Shown piece by piece: positions 5,291-14,626 of a stretch of 14,626 nt of DNA. The notes under the pieces were generated by a model. It was not told the DNA's origin, did no database searches, and saw only the letters and a program-made list of their open reading frames with translations. Each line of letters opens with the position of its first letter. Position 1 is the stretch's first letter. The DNA lies in assembly GCA_023402355.1 (NCBI GenBank), contig JAEXCG010000173.1, positions 1-14,626 of the forward strand. Reading direction: 5' to 3'. The position numbers were made by a program, and so were the translations under genes. This stretch comes from Bacillota bacterium. GTDB taxonomy: Bacteria > Bacillota > Clostridia > Christensenellales > Aristaeellaceae.

Positions 5291-6778
5291 ATGCGCGATT
5301 TATTCGCATCCCGAAAGCGGGTTTGCTTTTGCCTTGCGCTCCTCCTCTTTTTGATCGCGCTCTGCGCATGCGTGCTCTACGCGCACGACGACTTCGAGTG
5401 GGGCACGCAGCCGGGCCTCGACCGGCTCGCGAGCGGGTTTCAGGGGTATAACGGGCGCTATCTCGGCAACCTCATCGTCATGGCGCTCACGCGAAGCCCG
5501 CTGCTCCGCACCGCGTTCATGGCCGTGTGCCTCTTTTTTACGATCGCTCTGACCGCTCTGTTTGCCGGCGGCGCGCGCTCGCTCCCCCTGACGGCGGCGC
5601 TCTTCCTGATGCTGCCCGTCTCCATCGCCCGGCAGACGCTGGGCTGGGTCTCCGGCTTCGCCAACTACGGCACGGCCGCCGTGCTCGTCGCCGCGCTGCT
5701 CTACGCCGCGCGCGGTCTGTTCGCGGACGCTCCGCAGCCCCAGCGCCGCGCCGCCGCGCTGCCCATGCTCCTGCTGGGACTTTTCGGCGCGCTGCTCATG
5801 GAAAACGTGACGATCTTCTTTGTGCTCATGCCCTTGGGCCTTTTCCTTTACGGCAGGCGGCGCGGCGTATCCTGCGCCCCGCTCCTCTTTTGCGCGCTGG
5901 GCGCGCTGCTCGGGGCGGCGCTGATGTTTTCAAACCCCGTCTACCGCTCCATCGCGCAGGGGAGCGACGGCTACCGCTCCGTGTCGCTGTTCGCCTCGCC
6001 CGCGAAGACGCTCCTTTCATGCTACAACACGTTCTGCCGCGAAATGGTCGGCCCCTTGCTCCTGGATGCACAGGCCCTGCTGCTCGTCCTCTCCGGCCTC
6101 TGCGCCGCCCTGCTGCTTTCCGGTGCGCGAAAGGGCCCGCTCGCGCGCCTGTGCGCGGGGGGCGTCGTGCTCTATCCGCTCTACCCGCTGATGCGGCGGC
6201 TGCATCCAAAGTGGTCTCCGCTCGGCAGCTATACGCCCTATCTGGAGGGAGCGCTGTCGCTCGCGTACCTCGCGTGCCTGCTCGGCGTGCTGCTCACCTG
6301 CCTGCCCGCCGGTGCCGCGCGGCGCCGGTCTCTCGCGCTCTACGCGGCCGCGGCGCTGCTGACCGCGCCGCTTTGCGCCGTGTCGCCCCTGGGCGGGCGC
6401 TGCTTTCTGCCCGTCTACGTGCTGCTGTGCGCGCTGGCGGCGCAGCTCGCCTGCGTCGTCCTGTCGGATGAAATGCGCTCGCGGCTCGCGCCGCTCTGTC
6501 TCGCCGCGGCGGCGGGGCTTTGCTGCCTGTGGCTGAGCATCTTCGTCAAGAATGCCGCGGCGCAGGCTGAGCGGCTCGCCTACCTGCGCGCGCAGGCACA
6601 GGCCGGGGCGCAGGAGGCGTACTTCCCGGAGCTGCCTTATCCGGGTTACGCCTGGATCGCCACGCCCACGGTCGAGGACGGCCAGCGCGCATTCCTCCGC
6701 TTTTATAATCTGCCGGAGGACATGCGCCTCTCGTACGTCTCGTACGAGGACTGGTATCAGATCAAAAAGGGGGTATGA
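5291..6778 (+). CDS. Polytopic membrane protein, GT-C glycosyltransferase-like, paralog 1
   Basis: This is a 495-residue integral membrane protein with about ten to eleven hydrophobic segments. Right after the first one (about residues 11-31) comes AHDDFEWG with an acidic pair Asp33-Asp34, then GYNGRYLGN. An acidic pair in the first extracytoplasmic loop is the catalytic hallmark of GT-C-fold, lipid-linked-sugar-dependent glycosyltransferases, so a role in glycosylating a surface polymer or lipid is possible; I cannot name the family with certainty. Other blocks shared with the next gene are RQTLGWVSGF, GALLMENVT, MFSNP.YR, YPLYPL.RRL, GSYTP and a soluble C-terminus ending near YEDWYQI. The start at 5291 is chosen because AAAGGAG lies seven bases upstream; an upstream ATG at 5228 would overlap the promoter. 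The gene overlaps the next by four bases (ATGA). Confidence 0.85.
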   Translation: MRDLFASRKRVCFCLALLLFLIALCACVLYAHDDFEWGTQPGLDRLASGFQGYNGRYLGNLIVMALTRSPLLRTAFMAVCLFFTIALTALFAGGARSLPLTAALFLMLPVSIARQTLGWVSGFANYGTAAVLVAALLYAARGLFADAPQPQRRAAALPMLLLGLFGALLMENVTIFFVLMPLGLFLYGRRRGVSCAPLLFCALGALLGAALMFSNPVYRSIAQGSDGYRSVSLFASPAKTLLSCYNTFCREMVGPLLLDAQALLLVLSGLCAALLLSGARKGPLARLCAGGVVLYPLYPLMRRLHPKWSPLGSYTPYLEGALSLAYLACLLGVLLTCLPAGAARRRSLALYAAAALLTAPLCAVSPLGGRCFLPVYVLLCALAAQLACVVLSDEMRSRLAPLCLAAAAGLCCLWLSIFVKNAAAQAERLAYLRAQAQAGAQEAYFPELPYPGYAWIATPTVEDGQRAFLRFYNLPEDMRLSYVSYEDWYQIKKGV

Positions 6779-8268
6779 TGACGATGCAAAGGTCCCCCGC
6801 CCGCCGCAGGGCGCTGCTGTGCGTCGTGCTGATGGCGCTCTCGCTGCTGCTGCTCTTTAGCCTCACGGTCTACGCCAACGACGACTGGGATTGGGGCTCT
6901 CAGCGCGGCCTTGACCGGCTGCTGCACGGCCTTTCCGGCTATAACGGACGCTACCTGGGCAACGCGCTGGCCGTCCTGCTCTGCCGCGCGCCCGTGCTCA
7001 AGGCGCTGTTCATGGCCGCCGTGACGCTGGGCCTCATGCTCGTCCCCTGTCTTGTGCAGCGAAGGGCGAAGGCGCTTTCCTGCGGCCTTCTGCTCGCCGC
7101 CTACGCCTGCGTGCTGCTCATGCCCCCGCCGATCGCCCGCCAGACCGTCGGTTGGGTCTCCGGCTTTATCAACTATGCCACGGGCGCGCTGTGCGTGCTG
7201 CTCGTCCTGTACGGCGCGCGCGGCCTCTTTCTGAATGCGCCAGGTCTGCCGGGGCGCGCGGCGGGGCCGCTTCTCTTCCTGAACGGGCTGCTCGGCGCGC
7301 TGCTCATGGAAAACGTCACGCTCGTGCTGGCGGCGCTGCCGCTCGCGCTGTACGTCTACGGGCGCGCGCGCGGCGTTCGCGCCCGCGCGATGCTGTTCGC
7401 GCTTGCAGGGGCCGCCGTGGGCGCCGCGGTCATGTTCTCAAACCCCGCTTATCGCGCAACGCTTGCGGGCGGCGACTTTTACCGCACGACCGCGCTGGGC
7501 CGCAGCCTGCCCGCGATCCTCGCATCCGCCTGGAACGCGTGGCAGTCCCTGGGCGCTTCCATGCTGGTGGGCAGCAACGTCATGCTCCTTCTGTTGCTCG
7601 CGCTGTGCGCCCTGCTTGCGCGGCCCGTCCGTCCAGCCGGTCAGGCGGCGCGCGCTTTTCTCGGCTGCTATCCGCTCTACCCGCTGCTTCGGCGGCTGAA
7701 CGTGAGCTGGGCGATCGTGGGTTCCTATACCCCGCACCTGGACGCGGCGCTCTCGCTCCTTTACCTCGCCGCGCTGCTCGTCTTCGCCCTCTACGGGCCC
7801 TATGCCGCCCCGCGCAGGAGGCGCCTCGCCTGCTATTGGCTGTGCGCCGCGCTGCTGAGCGCGCCGCTGCTCGTCATCACCCCGGTCAGCGAGCGCTGCT
7901 ACATGCCCGCTTACGCGCTGCTGGCGGCGTTCGCCATCGAGTGCTTTGGGCAGGCGATGGACGACGGCGCGCGGCTCACGCGTCCGTTCGCGCTGTGCGC
8001 GGCGCTGCTGTGCGTCTTTTACGTGAGCATCCACGGGCGGAACTTCCTTTGCGAGCGGGAGCGCGTGGCGTACCTTCGCGCGTGCGCGCAAAGAGGGGAA
8101 CAGGAAGCCTGCCTCACCCAGCTTCCGTACAACGGCTATACCTTTCTGGGCACGCCCCACGACGCGGACAAGACGCTCGACTTCCTGCGCTTTTACGGCC
8201 TGCCCGAGGACATGCGCCTCACGGTCGTCCCCTATGAAGAATGGTATCAGATTCGCAGGTCGCTTTAA
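6775..8268 (+). CDS. Polytopic membrane protein, GT-C glycosyltransferase-like, paralog 2
   Basis: This 497-residue membrane protein is a full-length paralog of the previous gene, collinear from end to end. Shared blocks include ANDDWDWG after the first membrane segment (Asp36, Asp37), GYNGRYLGN, RQTVGWVSGF.NY, GALLMENVT, MFSNPAYR, YPLYPLLRRL, GSYTP and LPEDMRL...WYQI at the C-terminus. The acidic pair and topology again resemble GT-C glycosyltransferases; substrate and product are unknown. The ATG at 6775 overlaps the upstream stop codon as ATGA, which implies translational coupling. In-frame ATGs at 6778 and 6784 are alternatives, the latter with better distance from the AAAAGGGGG ribosome binding site. 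Tandem duplication followed by divergence is the likely origin, and the two could act as a pair. No terminator is evident between it and the T-box promoter. Confidence 0.85.
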   Translation: MMTMQRSPARRRALLCVVLMALSLLLLFSLTVYANDDWDWGSQRGLDRLLHGLSGYNGRYLGNALAVLLCRAPVLKALFMAAVTLGLMLVPCLVQRRAKALSCGLLLAAYACVLLMPPPIARQTVGWVSGFINYATGALCVLLVLYGARGLFLNAPGLPGRAAGPLLFLNGLLGALLMENVTLVLAALPLALYVYGRARGVRARAMLFALAGAAVGAAVMFSNPAYRATLAGGDFYRTTALGRSLPAILASAWNAWQSLGASMLVGSNVMLLLLLALCALLARPVRPAGQAARAFLGCYPLYPLLRRLNVSWAIVGSYTPHLDAALSLLYLAALLVFALYGPYAAPRRRRLACYWLCAALLSAPLLVITPVSERCYMPAYALLAAFAIECFGQAMDDGARLTRPFALCAALLCVFYVSIHGRNFLCERERVAYLRACAQRGEQEACLTQLPYNGYTFLGTPHDADKTLDFLRFYGLPEDMRLTVVPYEEWYQIRRSL

Positions 8269-8286
8269 CGCGCTAAAATTTTGTGC

Positions 8287-8315
8287 TTGACAGGCCCTCG
8301 CCCCAGTGGTATCAT
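8287..8315 (+). promoter_or_regulatory. Promoter of the ilv operon
   Basis: A consensus -35 TTGACA (8287-8292), a 17-base spacer and -10 TATCAT (8310-8315) lie just after the stop codon of the upstream membrane-protein gene. The start would be near 8322, at the front of the T-box leader. Confidence 0.8.
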
Positions 8316-8321
8316 AACTTC

Positions 8322-8573
8322 CAATAACACCATATTGCGTTGCGATGACGAGGAAAAGCCCGCGCCGGAGGGCTACAGAGAGGGAATGGTGGTGCAAATT
8401 CCCGCGGAAGGCGCGGTGGTTCGTCCCCTCTGAGCAGCGGGCTGAACGCGCAAGTCACTAGGCCCGCCGGAGCCCTCGCCGAGAAAAGAGGTACGGGTAT
8501 ATCGGTATCTGCCGGCGGCAGACCGCGTATCCGGTGAGCGCATGCCCAGGGCATGAATTTAGGTGGTACCGCG
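8322..8573 (+). ncRNA. T-box riboswitch controlling ilvBNCD
   Basis: The leader ends in the signature T-box AGGTGGTACCGCG (8561-8573), which pairs with the tRNA acceptor end, and has Stem I hallmarks: GCGATGACGAGGAAAAG (8342-8358), CAGAGAGGGAA (AG bulge) and GGTGGTGCAAATTCCC (distal loop). Stem I can be drawn with GAGG 8350-8353 against CCTC 8427-8430 and 8360-8366 against 8410-8416. The specifier loop between them contains TTCGTCC. GTC at 8423-8425 (Val) sits one base from the lower helix and fits the operon. TTC (Phe) at 8420-8422 is the other reading but does not fit the genes. Uncharged tRNA should stabilise the antiterminator and allow transcription of ilvB. T-box identity is secure; the specifier is less so because the usual AGUA/GAA loop motifs are weak. 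Confidence 0.93.
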
Positions 8574-8574
8574 A

Positions 8575-8615
8575 AGCAGCTTTCGTCCTAAAGAAAGGAC
8601 GAAAGCTGCTTTTTT
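8575..8615 (+). terminator. T-box terminator
   Basis: A perfect 15-bp stem pairs 8575-8589 (AGCAGCTTTCGTCCT) with 8596-8610 (AGGACGAAAGCTGCT) around a six-base loop, followed by Ts to 8615. Its 5' side directly follows the T-box sequence, as expected for the terminator/antiterminator switch. Confidence 0.93.
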
Positions 8616-8636
8616 CTATCCAGAAAGGAGATTTTT

Positions 8637-10334
8637 ATGAAGTTATGCGGCGCGGCTATTCTGATCGAATGCCTCATCGAGCAGGACGTCAGGACCCTGT
8701 TCGGTTTTCCGGGCGGCGCGGTGCTGCCCATCTACGACGAATTGTATAAGCGCGAGGATCGCATTTCTCACATTCTCACCGCGCACGAGCAGCACGCGGG
8801 CCACGCCGCCGACGGCTATGCCCGCTCCACCGGCAAAACCGGCGTCTGCCTGGCCACCTCCGGCCCCGGCGCGACGAACCTCGTCACCGCCATCGCCACG
8901 GCCTACATGGATTCCTCGCCCGTGGTGTTCCTGACGGGCAACGTGCCCCAGCAGTTGATGGGCACGGACTCCTTTCAGGAGGCCGACATCCTGGGCATCA
9001 CGATGTCCATCACCAAGCACAGCTGGCTGGTGACCGACGTCACCAAGCTGGCGCAGACCGTACGCGAGGCCTTCTTCATCGCCAAGAGCGGCCGGCCGGG
9101 CCCCGTGCTCATCGACATTCCCAAGGACGTGCAGATCGCCGAGTGCGAGTACGAGCCCGCCAGCGGCGCGGCGCTCATCCCCAACTACTCCGCGGACCAT
9201 CCCGCCCTGCAGCTTCGTCCCTACGGCGCGCAGCTTGAAGAGTACAAGCGCCGGGTGACCCCGTACCTTGAGCGCGCGTGCGAGCTGATTCAGGCGGCTC
9301 AGCGCCCGCTGATCTACGCGGGCGGCGGCGTGACCGACGCGGCCGACGAACTGAAGGCCCTCTCCGCGCGCATGGACGCCCCGATCGCCAACACCCTGAT
9401 GGGGCTGGGCAGCAGCGACCCGGAGAACCCCATGAGCCTGGGCATGCTGGGCATGCACGGCACGCACGCGGCGAACATCGCCATGCAGCGCTGCGACCTG
9501 CTGCTCGCGGTCGGCGTGCGCTTCTCCGACCGCGCGCTCGGAAACGCAAAGGCGTTCGCGCCCGGCGCGCGCGTCATCCACATCGACCTGGACCGCGCGG
9601 AGATCAACAAGAACGTCTCCACGACGCTGCACATCACCGGCCACGCGCGCGTGGTGCTCGACCTGCTGCGCGAGCGGCTTTGTCAGCAGCACCACGAGGA
9701 ATGGGTGCGTCAGGCCGTCTCCATGCGCGAGGAATACCTCAAGAACGACCTGTTCGAGCCGCGAAACATCCTGCACGCCCTGCACGACAAGGTGGGCGAT
9801 ATGACGATCGCCACGGACGTCGGGCAGCATCAGATGTGGACGGCGCAGCACTTCCCCTTCTCCCGCCCGCGCCAGCTCATCACCAGCGGCGGGCTGGGCA
9901 CGATGGGCTTTGGCTTCGGCGCGGCGATCGGTGCCAGCGTCGCCACGAAAAAGCCGGTCGTGCTCGTCACGGGCGACGGCTCCTTCCGCATGAACCTGAC
10001 GGAGCTTTCCACCGTGCAGCATTACGACATCCCCGTCATCATCCTGCTCTTCAACAACGGCACGCTGGGCATGGTGCGCCAGTGGCAGACGCTGTTCTTT
10101 TCCAAGCACTACTCGCAGACCACGCTCGACCGCGGGCCGGACTTCATCAAGCTCGCGGACGCTTACGGCCTGAAGGGCTGGCGGGTCGATTCCCTGTCCG
10201 GCTTCCGGCAGGCGGTCGGCGAGGCGCTCAAAGCGGGCCACCCCTGCATCGTGGAATGCATGCTGGGCATCGACGAGATGGTCGCGCCCATGGTCGCGCC
10301 CGGCGCGCCGATCGACTCCTTCTGCCTCAACTGA
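8637..10334 (+). CDS. ilvB: Acetolactate synthase large (catalytic) subunit
   Basis: This cytoplasmic ThDP- and FAD-dependent enzyme joins two pyruvates, or pyruvate and 2-oxobutyrate, in the first common step of valine/leucine and isoleucine synthesis. The 565-residue protein is full length with the three-domain layout: an N-terminal domain with GFPGGAVLPIYD (about 23-34) and the catalytic Glu51 in AHEQHAGHAADGYAR; a central domain from about 190; and a C-terminal ThDP-binding domain with GDGSFRMN (about 446-453) continuing to FNNG (472-475), the GDG-NN signature. The presence of a regulatory-subunit gene directly downstream marks it as the anabolic form. The start at 8637 has an AAAGGAG site at normal spacing. 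It is the first gene of the T-box-controlled operon. Confidence 0.96.
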   Translation: MKLCGAAILIECLIEQDVRTLFGFPGGAVLPIYDELYKREDRISHILTAHEQHAGHAADGYARSTGKTGVCLATSGPGATNLVTAIATAYMDSSPVVFLTGNVPQQLMGTDSFQEADILGITMSITKHSWLVTDVTKLAQTVREAFFIAKSGRPGPVLIDIPKDVQIAECEYEPASGAALIPNYSADHPALQLRPYGAQLEEYKRRVTPYLERACELIQAAQRPLIYAGGGVTDAADELKALSARMDAPIANTLMGLGSSDPENPMSLGMLGMHGTHAANIAMQRCDLLLAVGVRFSDRALGNAKAFAPGARVIHIDLDRAEINKNVSTTLHITGHARVVLDLLRERLCQQHHEEWVRQAVSMREEYLKNDLFEPRNILHALHDKVGDMTIATDVGQHQMWTAQHFPFSRPRQLITSGGLGTMGFGFGAAIGASVATKKPVVLVTGDGSFRMNLTELSTVQHYDIPVIILLFNNGTLGMVRQWQTLFFSKHYSQTTLDRGPDFIKLADAYGLKGWRVDSLSGFRQAVGEALKAGHPCIVECMLGIDEMVAPMVAPGAPIDSFCLN

Positions 10335-10368
10335 CAAGCCCTTACGGCTTTCCCAAGGAGGGTAACGC

Positions 10369-10956
10369 ATGGAACAGTTTGATCCCTTCGCGCCGCAGCC
10401 CGAGGCCGCGCACACGCGCAACACCATTTCCTCCGGCTCTCTGGCGCCCGTCACCCGCTACACCGTCAGCATTCTGGTGCAAAACCAGCCCGGCGTCCTT
10501 TCCCGCGTGTCGGGGCTTTGCAGCCGCCGGGGCTTCAACATCGACACCCTCGCCGTCGGCACCACGCAGGACGAGGACGTCAGCCGCATCACCATCACCC
10601 TGCAGGGCGACGCCGCGCGCGTGGACCAGCTCGTGCAGCAGCTCTACAAGCTCATCGTCGTGCAGAAGGTCGTCGTGCTCGACCCGCGCCATTCCGTGGA
10701 GCGCCAGCTCGTGCTGTGCAAGATTCGCGCGGGCGTGGCGGAGCGAGACGCGGTGATGCGCATCGTGGATATCTTCCGCGCGCGCATCGTGGACGTCGCC
10801 CGCACGACCCTGACCATCGAGATCACCGGCGAGGAGGACAAGACGCAGGCGATGCTCGGCCTGCTCGCCGATTACGACATCCTCGAAATCGTGCGCACCG
10901 GCACCGTCGCGCTGCAGCGCGGCGAGGACACCATCGCCGGGGGCATCTGGAGCTGA
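10369..10956 (+). CDS. ilvN: Acetolactate synthase small (regulatory) subunit
   Basis: This subunit activates the large subunit and confers valine feedback inhibition. The N-terminal ACT domain is clear from VTRYTVSILVQNQPGVLSRV (about 28-47), the GFNIDTLAVG block and RITITLQGD; a C-terminal ACT-like half follows from about residue 105, including RIVDIFRARIVDV. At 195 residues it is longer than many bacterial IlvN/IlvH proteins (about 160-175), because of a roughly 27-residue N-terminal extension rich in Pro, Ala and Gln that seems disordered. The start at 10369 follows AAGGAGG at proper spacing and no later Met could start the ACT domain, so the extension looks real. The gap after ilvB is 34 bases. 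Confidence 0.95.
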   Translation: MEQFDPFAPQPEAAHTRNTISSGSLAPVTRYTVSILVQNQPGVLSRVSGLCSRRGFNIDTLAVGTTQDEDVSRITITLQGDAARVDQLVQQLYKLIVVQKVVVLDPRHSVERQLVLCKIRAGVAERDAVMRIVDIFRARIVDVARTTLTIEITGEEDKTQAMLGLLADYDILEIVRTGTVALQRGEDTIAGGIWS

Positions 10957-11055
10957 TCCCCATTGCCCGACCGATATGCTACGGCCCATCGACCGTTCAT
11001 ATACCCCCTTTATATCCGTCACCCCACTTTGTAGTTTGGTAGGAGGAAAACGAAA
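10957..11055 (+). other. ilvN-ilvC intergenic gap
   Basis: These 99 bases are the largest gap inside the ilv operon. They hold a strong AGGAGG ribosome binding site (about 11041-11046) for ilvC. I see no terminator hairpin and no convincing promoter, so read-through from ilvN is expected. Confidence 0.5.
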
Positions 11056-12060
<1,005 letters not shown>

Positions 12061-12063
12061 GCC

Positions 12064-13725
<1,662 letters not shown>

Positions 13726-13732
13726 AAAATCA

Positions 13733-13763
13733 GGGCCGCGTTTCCATGATGGAAGCGCGGCCC
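13733..13763. terminator. Bidirectional terminator of the ilv operon and the convergent small gene
   Basis: A 13-bp stem (one G-T) pairs 13733-13745 (GGGCCGCGTTTCC) with 13751-13763 (GGAAGCGCGGCCC), with a five-base loop. On the plus strand it is followed by GTTTTAT. On the minus strand it is followed by TGATTTTTTAC, a better T-run. It can therefore end both the ilv operon and the convergent gene whose stop is at 13899. Confidence 0.85.
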
Positions 13764-13898
13764 GTTTTATATGCATCGGTCGAGGCGTTGCCCTCGCCGT
13801 TGTTTTCTCTCGCCCTTTCTCGATGGCTTTATGATAATCGATCCTTTTGAACGCCGTGTGTCGCCATTGTAGCAAAGGCGCGAAATTCCGCAGTCTTT

Positions 13899-14306
13899 TT
13901 ACATCGCGAGCGCGATTCCCGCCGATGTCAGGGCCGACGCGGGGACAAACTCCTCCGTCCCGTAAAAGCGCCCCGGAATTGTCTGCACCCTGCGCGCCAG
14001 CGCCAGAGGCAGCCCCTCCATCAATGCGTCCTTGCAAAGGTACGCGGCGCCCTCGAACGCGAGCGCGTCCACGGAGAAGGAGCCCTCTTCCGTCTGCACG
14101 GCCGCGGCGAACGTGCAGACGCCGCCCGCCGCAAAAAGCGCCGCCATGCCCGCGGACGCCGTCGGCAGGGCCGCCAGCATCAGCGCTACCAGGACGGCCG
14201 CGAGCCAGCTTTTCCTCCCGCTCCCCTGTCTTTTCTCCGCCGCATTTACCCGGCAGCGGCATTCGCATCTTTCATGAACCTGAATTTCTGCCTGCATAAT
14301 CCTCAT
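13899..14306 (-). CDS. Small membrane-anchored protein of unknown function with N-terminal CxCxC
   Basis: I do not recognise this 135-residue protein. Residues 1-33 are hydrophilic and contain HERCECRCR (three Cys in a CxCxC pattern) and a basic stretch. A long hydrophobic region spans about 34-70 (WLAAVLVALMLAALPTASAG onward), enough for one or two membrane passes. About 65 residues follow that would sit in the cytoplasm or outside depending on the pass number. An ATG at 14297 is an alternative start; GGAG lies close before 14306 and GAGG close before 14297, so the choice is open. It is convergent with ilvD and its promoter has a MerR-type layout. The cysteine cluster could bind metal or a thiol-reactive ligand, but this is speculation. 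Confidence 0.65.
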   Translation of the reverse strand: MRIMQAEIQVHERCECRCRVNAAEKRQGSGRKSWLAAVLVALMLAALPTASAGMAALFAAGGVCTFAAAVQTEEGSFSVDALAFEGAAYLCKDALMEGLPLALARRVQTIPGRFYGTEEFVPASALTSAGIALAM

Positions 14307-14345
14307 CCTCTCCAGATTGTCCGAAGGCTCTGCCTTCCGCTTTCG

Positions 14346-14376
14346 ATCATACAGGTTGGAGTAAGCTCCATGTCAA
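14346..14376 (-). promoter_or_regulatory. MerR-type promoter upstream of the small membrane-protein gene
   Basis: On the minus strand TTGACA (14376-14371) and TATGAT (14351-14346) are separated by 19 bases, longer than the 17 optimum. The spacer holds a perfect dyad TGGAG-TAAG-CTCCA (14357-14370) that abuts the -35 box. An over-long spacer filled by a dyad is the layout recognised by MerR-family activators, which twist the DNA to realign the boxes. No merR gene is in the window, so the regulator is unknown. Confidence 0.6.
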
Positions 14377-14432
14377 GGGGTTTCCCAAAAGATTTTTTGC
14401 GGGAACGATTCCATAAGACATGCTTCAAAAGC

Positions 14433-14459
14433 AAAGGAGCGTCTTTGAAACGCTCCTTT
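14433..14459 (-). terminator. Terminator of the Gln/Asn-repeat gene
   Basis: A perfect 10-bp stem (14433-14442 AAAGGAGCGT with 14450-14459 ACGCTCCTTT, seven-base loop) lies about 30 bases after the stop of the minus-strand gene at the right edge. On the minus strand the stem itself ends in TTT and is followed by GCTTTTG, a moderate T-rich tract. Confidence 0.7.
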
Positions 14460-14488
14460 TGCGGTATCCCAGATGCGCGCCCGTTCGT

Positions 14489-14626
14489 TTAGCGCTGGTA
14501 CTGGTTGTTCTGCTGGTTCTGGTTGTTTTGCTGATTCTGGTAGTTGCGCTGGTTCTGGCTGTTCTGTTGGTTCTGATTGTTCTGTTGGTTCTGGCTGTTC
14601 TGCTGGTTCTGGCTGCTGCGCTGGTT
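14489..14626 (-). CDS. 3' end of a gene with a Gln/Asn hexapeptide-repeat tail (partial)
   Basis: Reading the minus strand from the right edge gives 45 residues ending at TAA (14491-14489). The tail consists of seven hexapeptides of consensus N-Q-Q-N-(S/N)-Q, such as NQQNSQ, NQQNNQ and the variants NQRSSQ and NQRNYQ, ending in YQR. At the DNA level this is an imperfect 18-base repeat with synonymous changes (CAG/CAA, AAC/AAT), which argues that the peptide is under selection in this frame. It is a low-complexity, prion-like, probably disordered C-terminus. The rest of the protein is outside the window, so no function can be given. A terminator follows. Confidence 0.78.
   Translation of the reverse strand, partial: NQRSSQNQQNSQNQQNNQNQQNSQNQRNYQNQQNNQNQQNNQYQR
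14489..14626. repeat. 18-base tandem repeat encoding the Gln/Asn tail
   Basis: About seven and a half degenerate copies of an 18-base unit, with GGTTCTG and GTTCTG(C/T)TG as the most constant parts on the plus strand, run to the right edge. The copies differ mainly at third codon positions in the minus-strand frame. The array may continue beyond the window. Confidence 0.8.

Noticed and set aside
8643..10454. A 603-codon minus-strand frame over ilvB
   Set aside because: Antisense shadow of ilvB with low-complexity Arg/His/Ala composition and no motif.
10957..11055. Possible internal promoter between ilvN and ilvC
   Set aside because: Several AT-rich hexamers occur, but none has a -35/-10 pair at acceptable spacing.
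13861..13880. CGCC/GGCG hairpin after the stop of the small membrane-protein gene
   Set aside because: It has a mismatch and no T-run; the stronger bidirectional hairpin at 13733-13763 is the better terminator.

Overview
The window looks like a chromosomal segment of a GC-rich Firmicute, most likely a gut-type Clostridia lineage. The support is a T-box riboswitch, strong AGGAGG-type ribosome binding sites, a YtrA-type GntR/ABC operon and Clostridia-like amino acid biosynthesis enzymes. The taxonomic call is inference. No mobile element, CRISPR array, rRNA or tRNA gene was found.

Layout. Positions 1-198 are mostly non-coding, with a strong hairpin and perhaps the first codons of a gene leaving the left edge. 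A four-gene operon on the minus strand follows (about 3900 down to 199): a small GntR-type repressor, an ABC ATPase, an ABC membrane subunit and an exported protein of unknown function. Its promoter has its -10 box buried in a 22-base palindrome, which suggests autorepression. A divergent promoter starts the plus-strand gene for a Thermotoga-type DAHP synthase (aroF, 4155-5171). Between that promoter and aroF lies an unannotated 25-residue leader peptide with five Tyr codons, followed by a Rho-independent terminator and mutually exclusive hairpins. This is a classical ribosome-mediated attenuator that would sense tyrosine supply, and it is the most interesting item in the window.

Positions 5228-8268 hold a promoter and two tandem, clearly paralogous, roughly 495-residue polytopic membrane proteins that resemble GT-C glycosyltransferases. 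Positions 8287-13763 are a branched-chain amino acid operon: promoter, T-box riboswitch with its own terminator, ilvB, ilvN, ilvC, ilvD and a strong bidirectional terminator. The T-box specifier is probably GUC (Val). The operon covers acetolactate synthase, ketol-acid reductoisomerase and dihydroxyacid dehydratase, the three shared steps toward valine and isoleucine; the transaminase and leucine genes are not in the window.

The right end (13899-14626) is minus strand. It has a small membrane protein with an N-terminal CxCxC motif, whose promoter has a MerR-type layout (19-base spacer filled by a dyad), and the 3' end of a gene encoding a striking Gln/Asn hexapeptide-repeat tail, followed by its terminator. 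Two biosynthetic blocks (aromatic and branched-chain) are thus each controlled by a different RNA device that reads amino acid supply: leader-peptide attenuation and a T-box.
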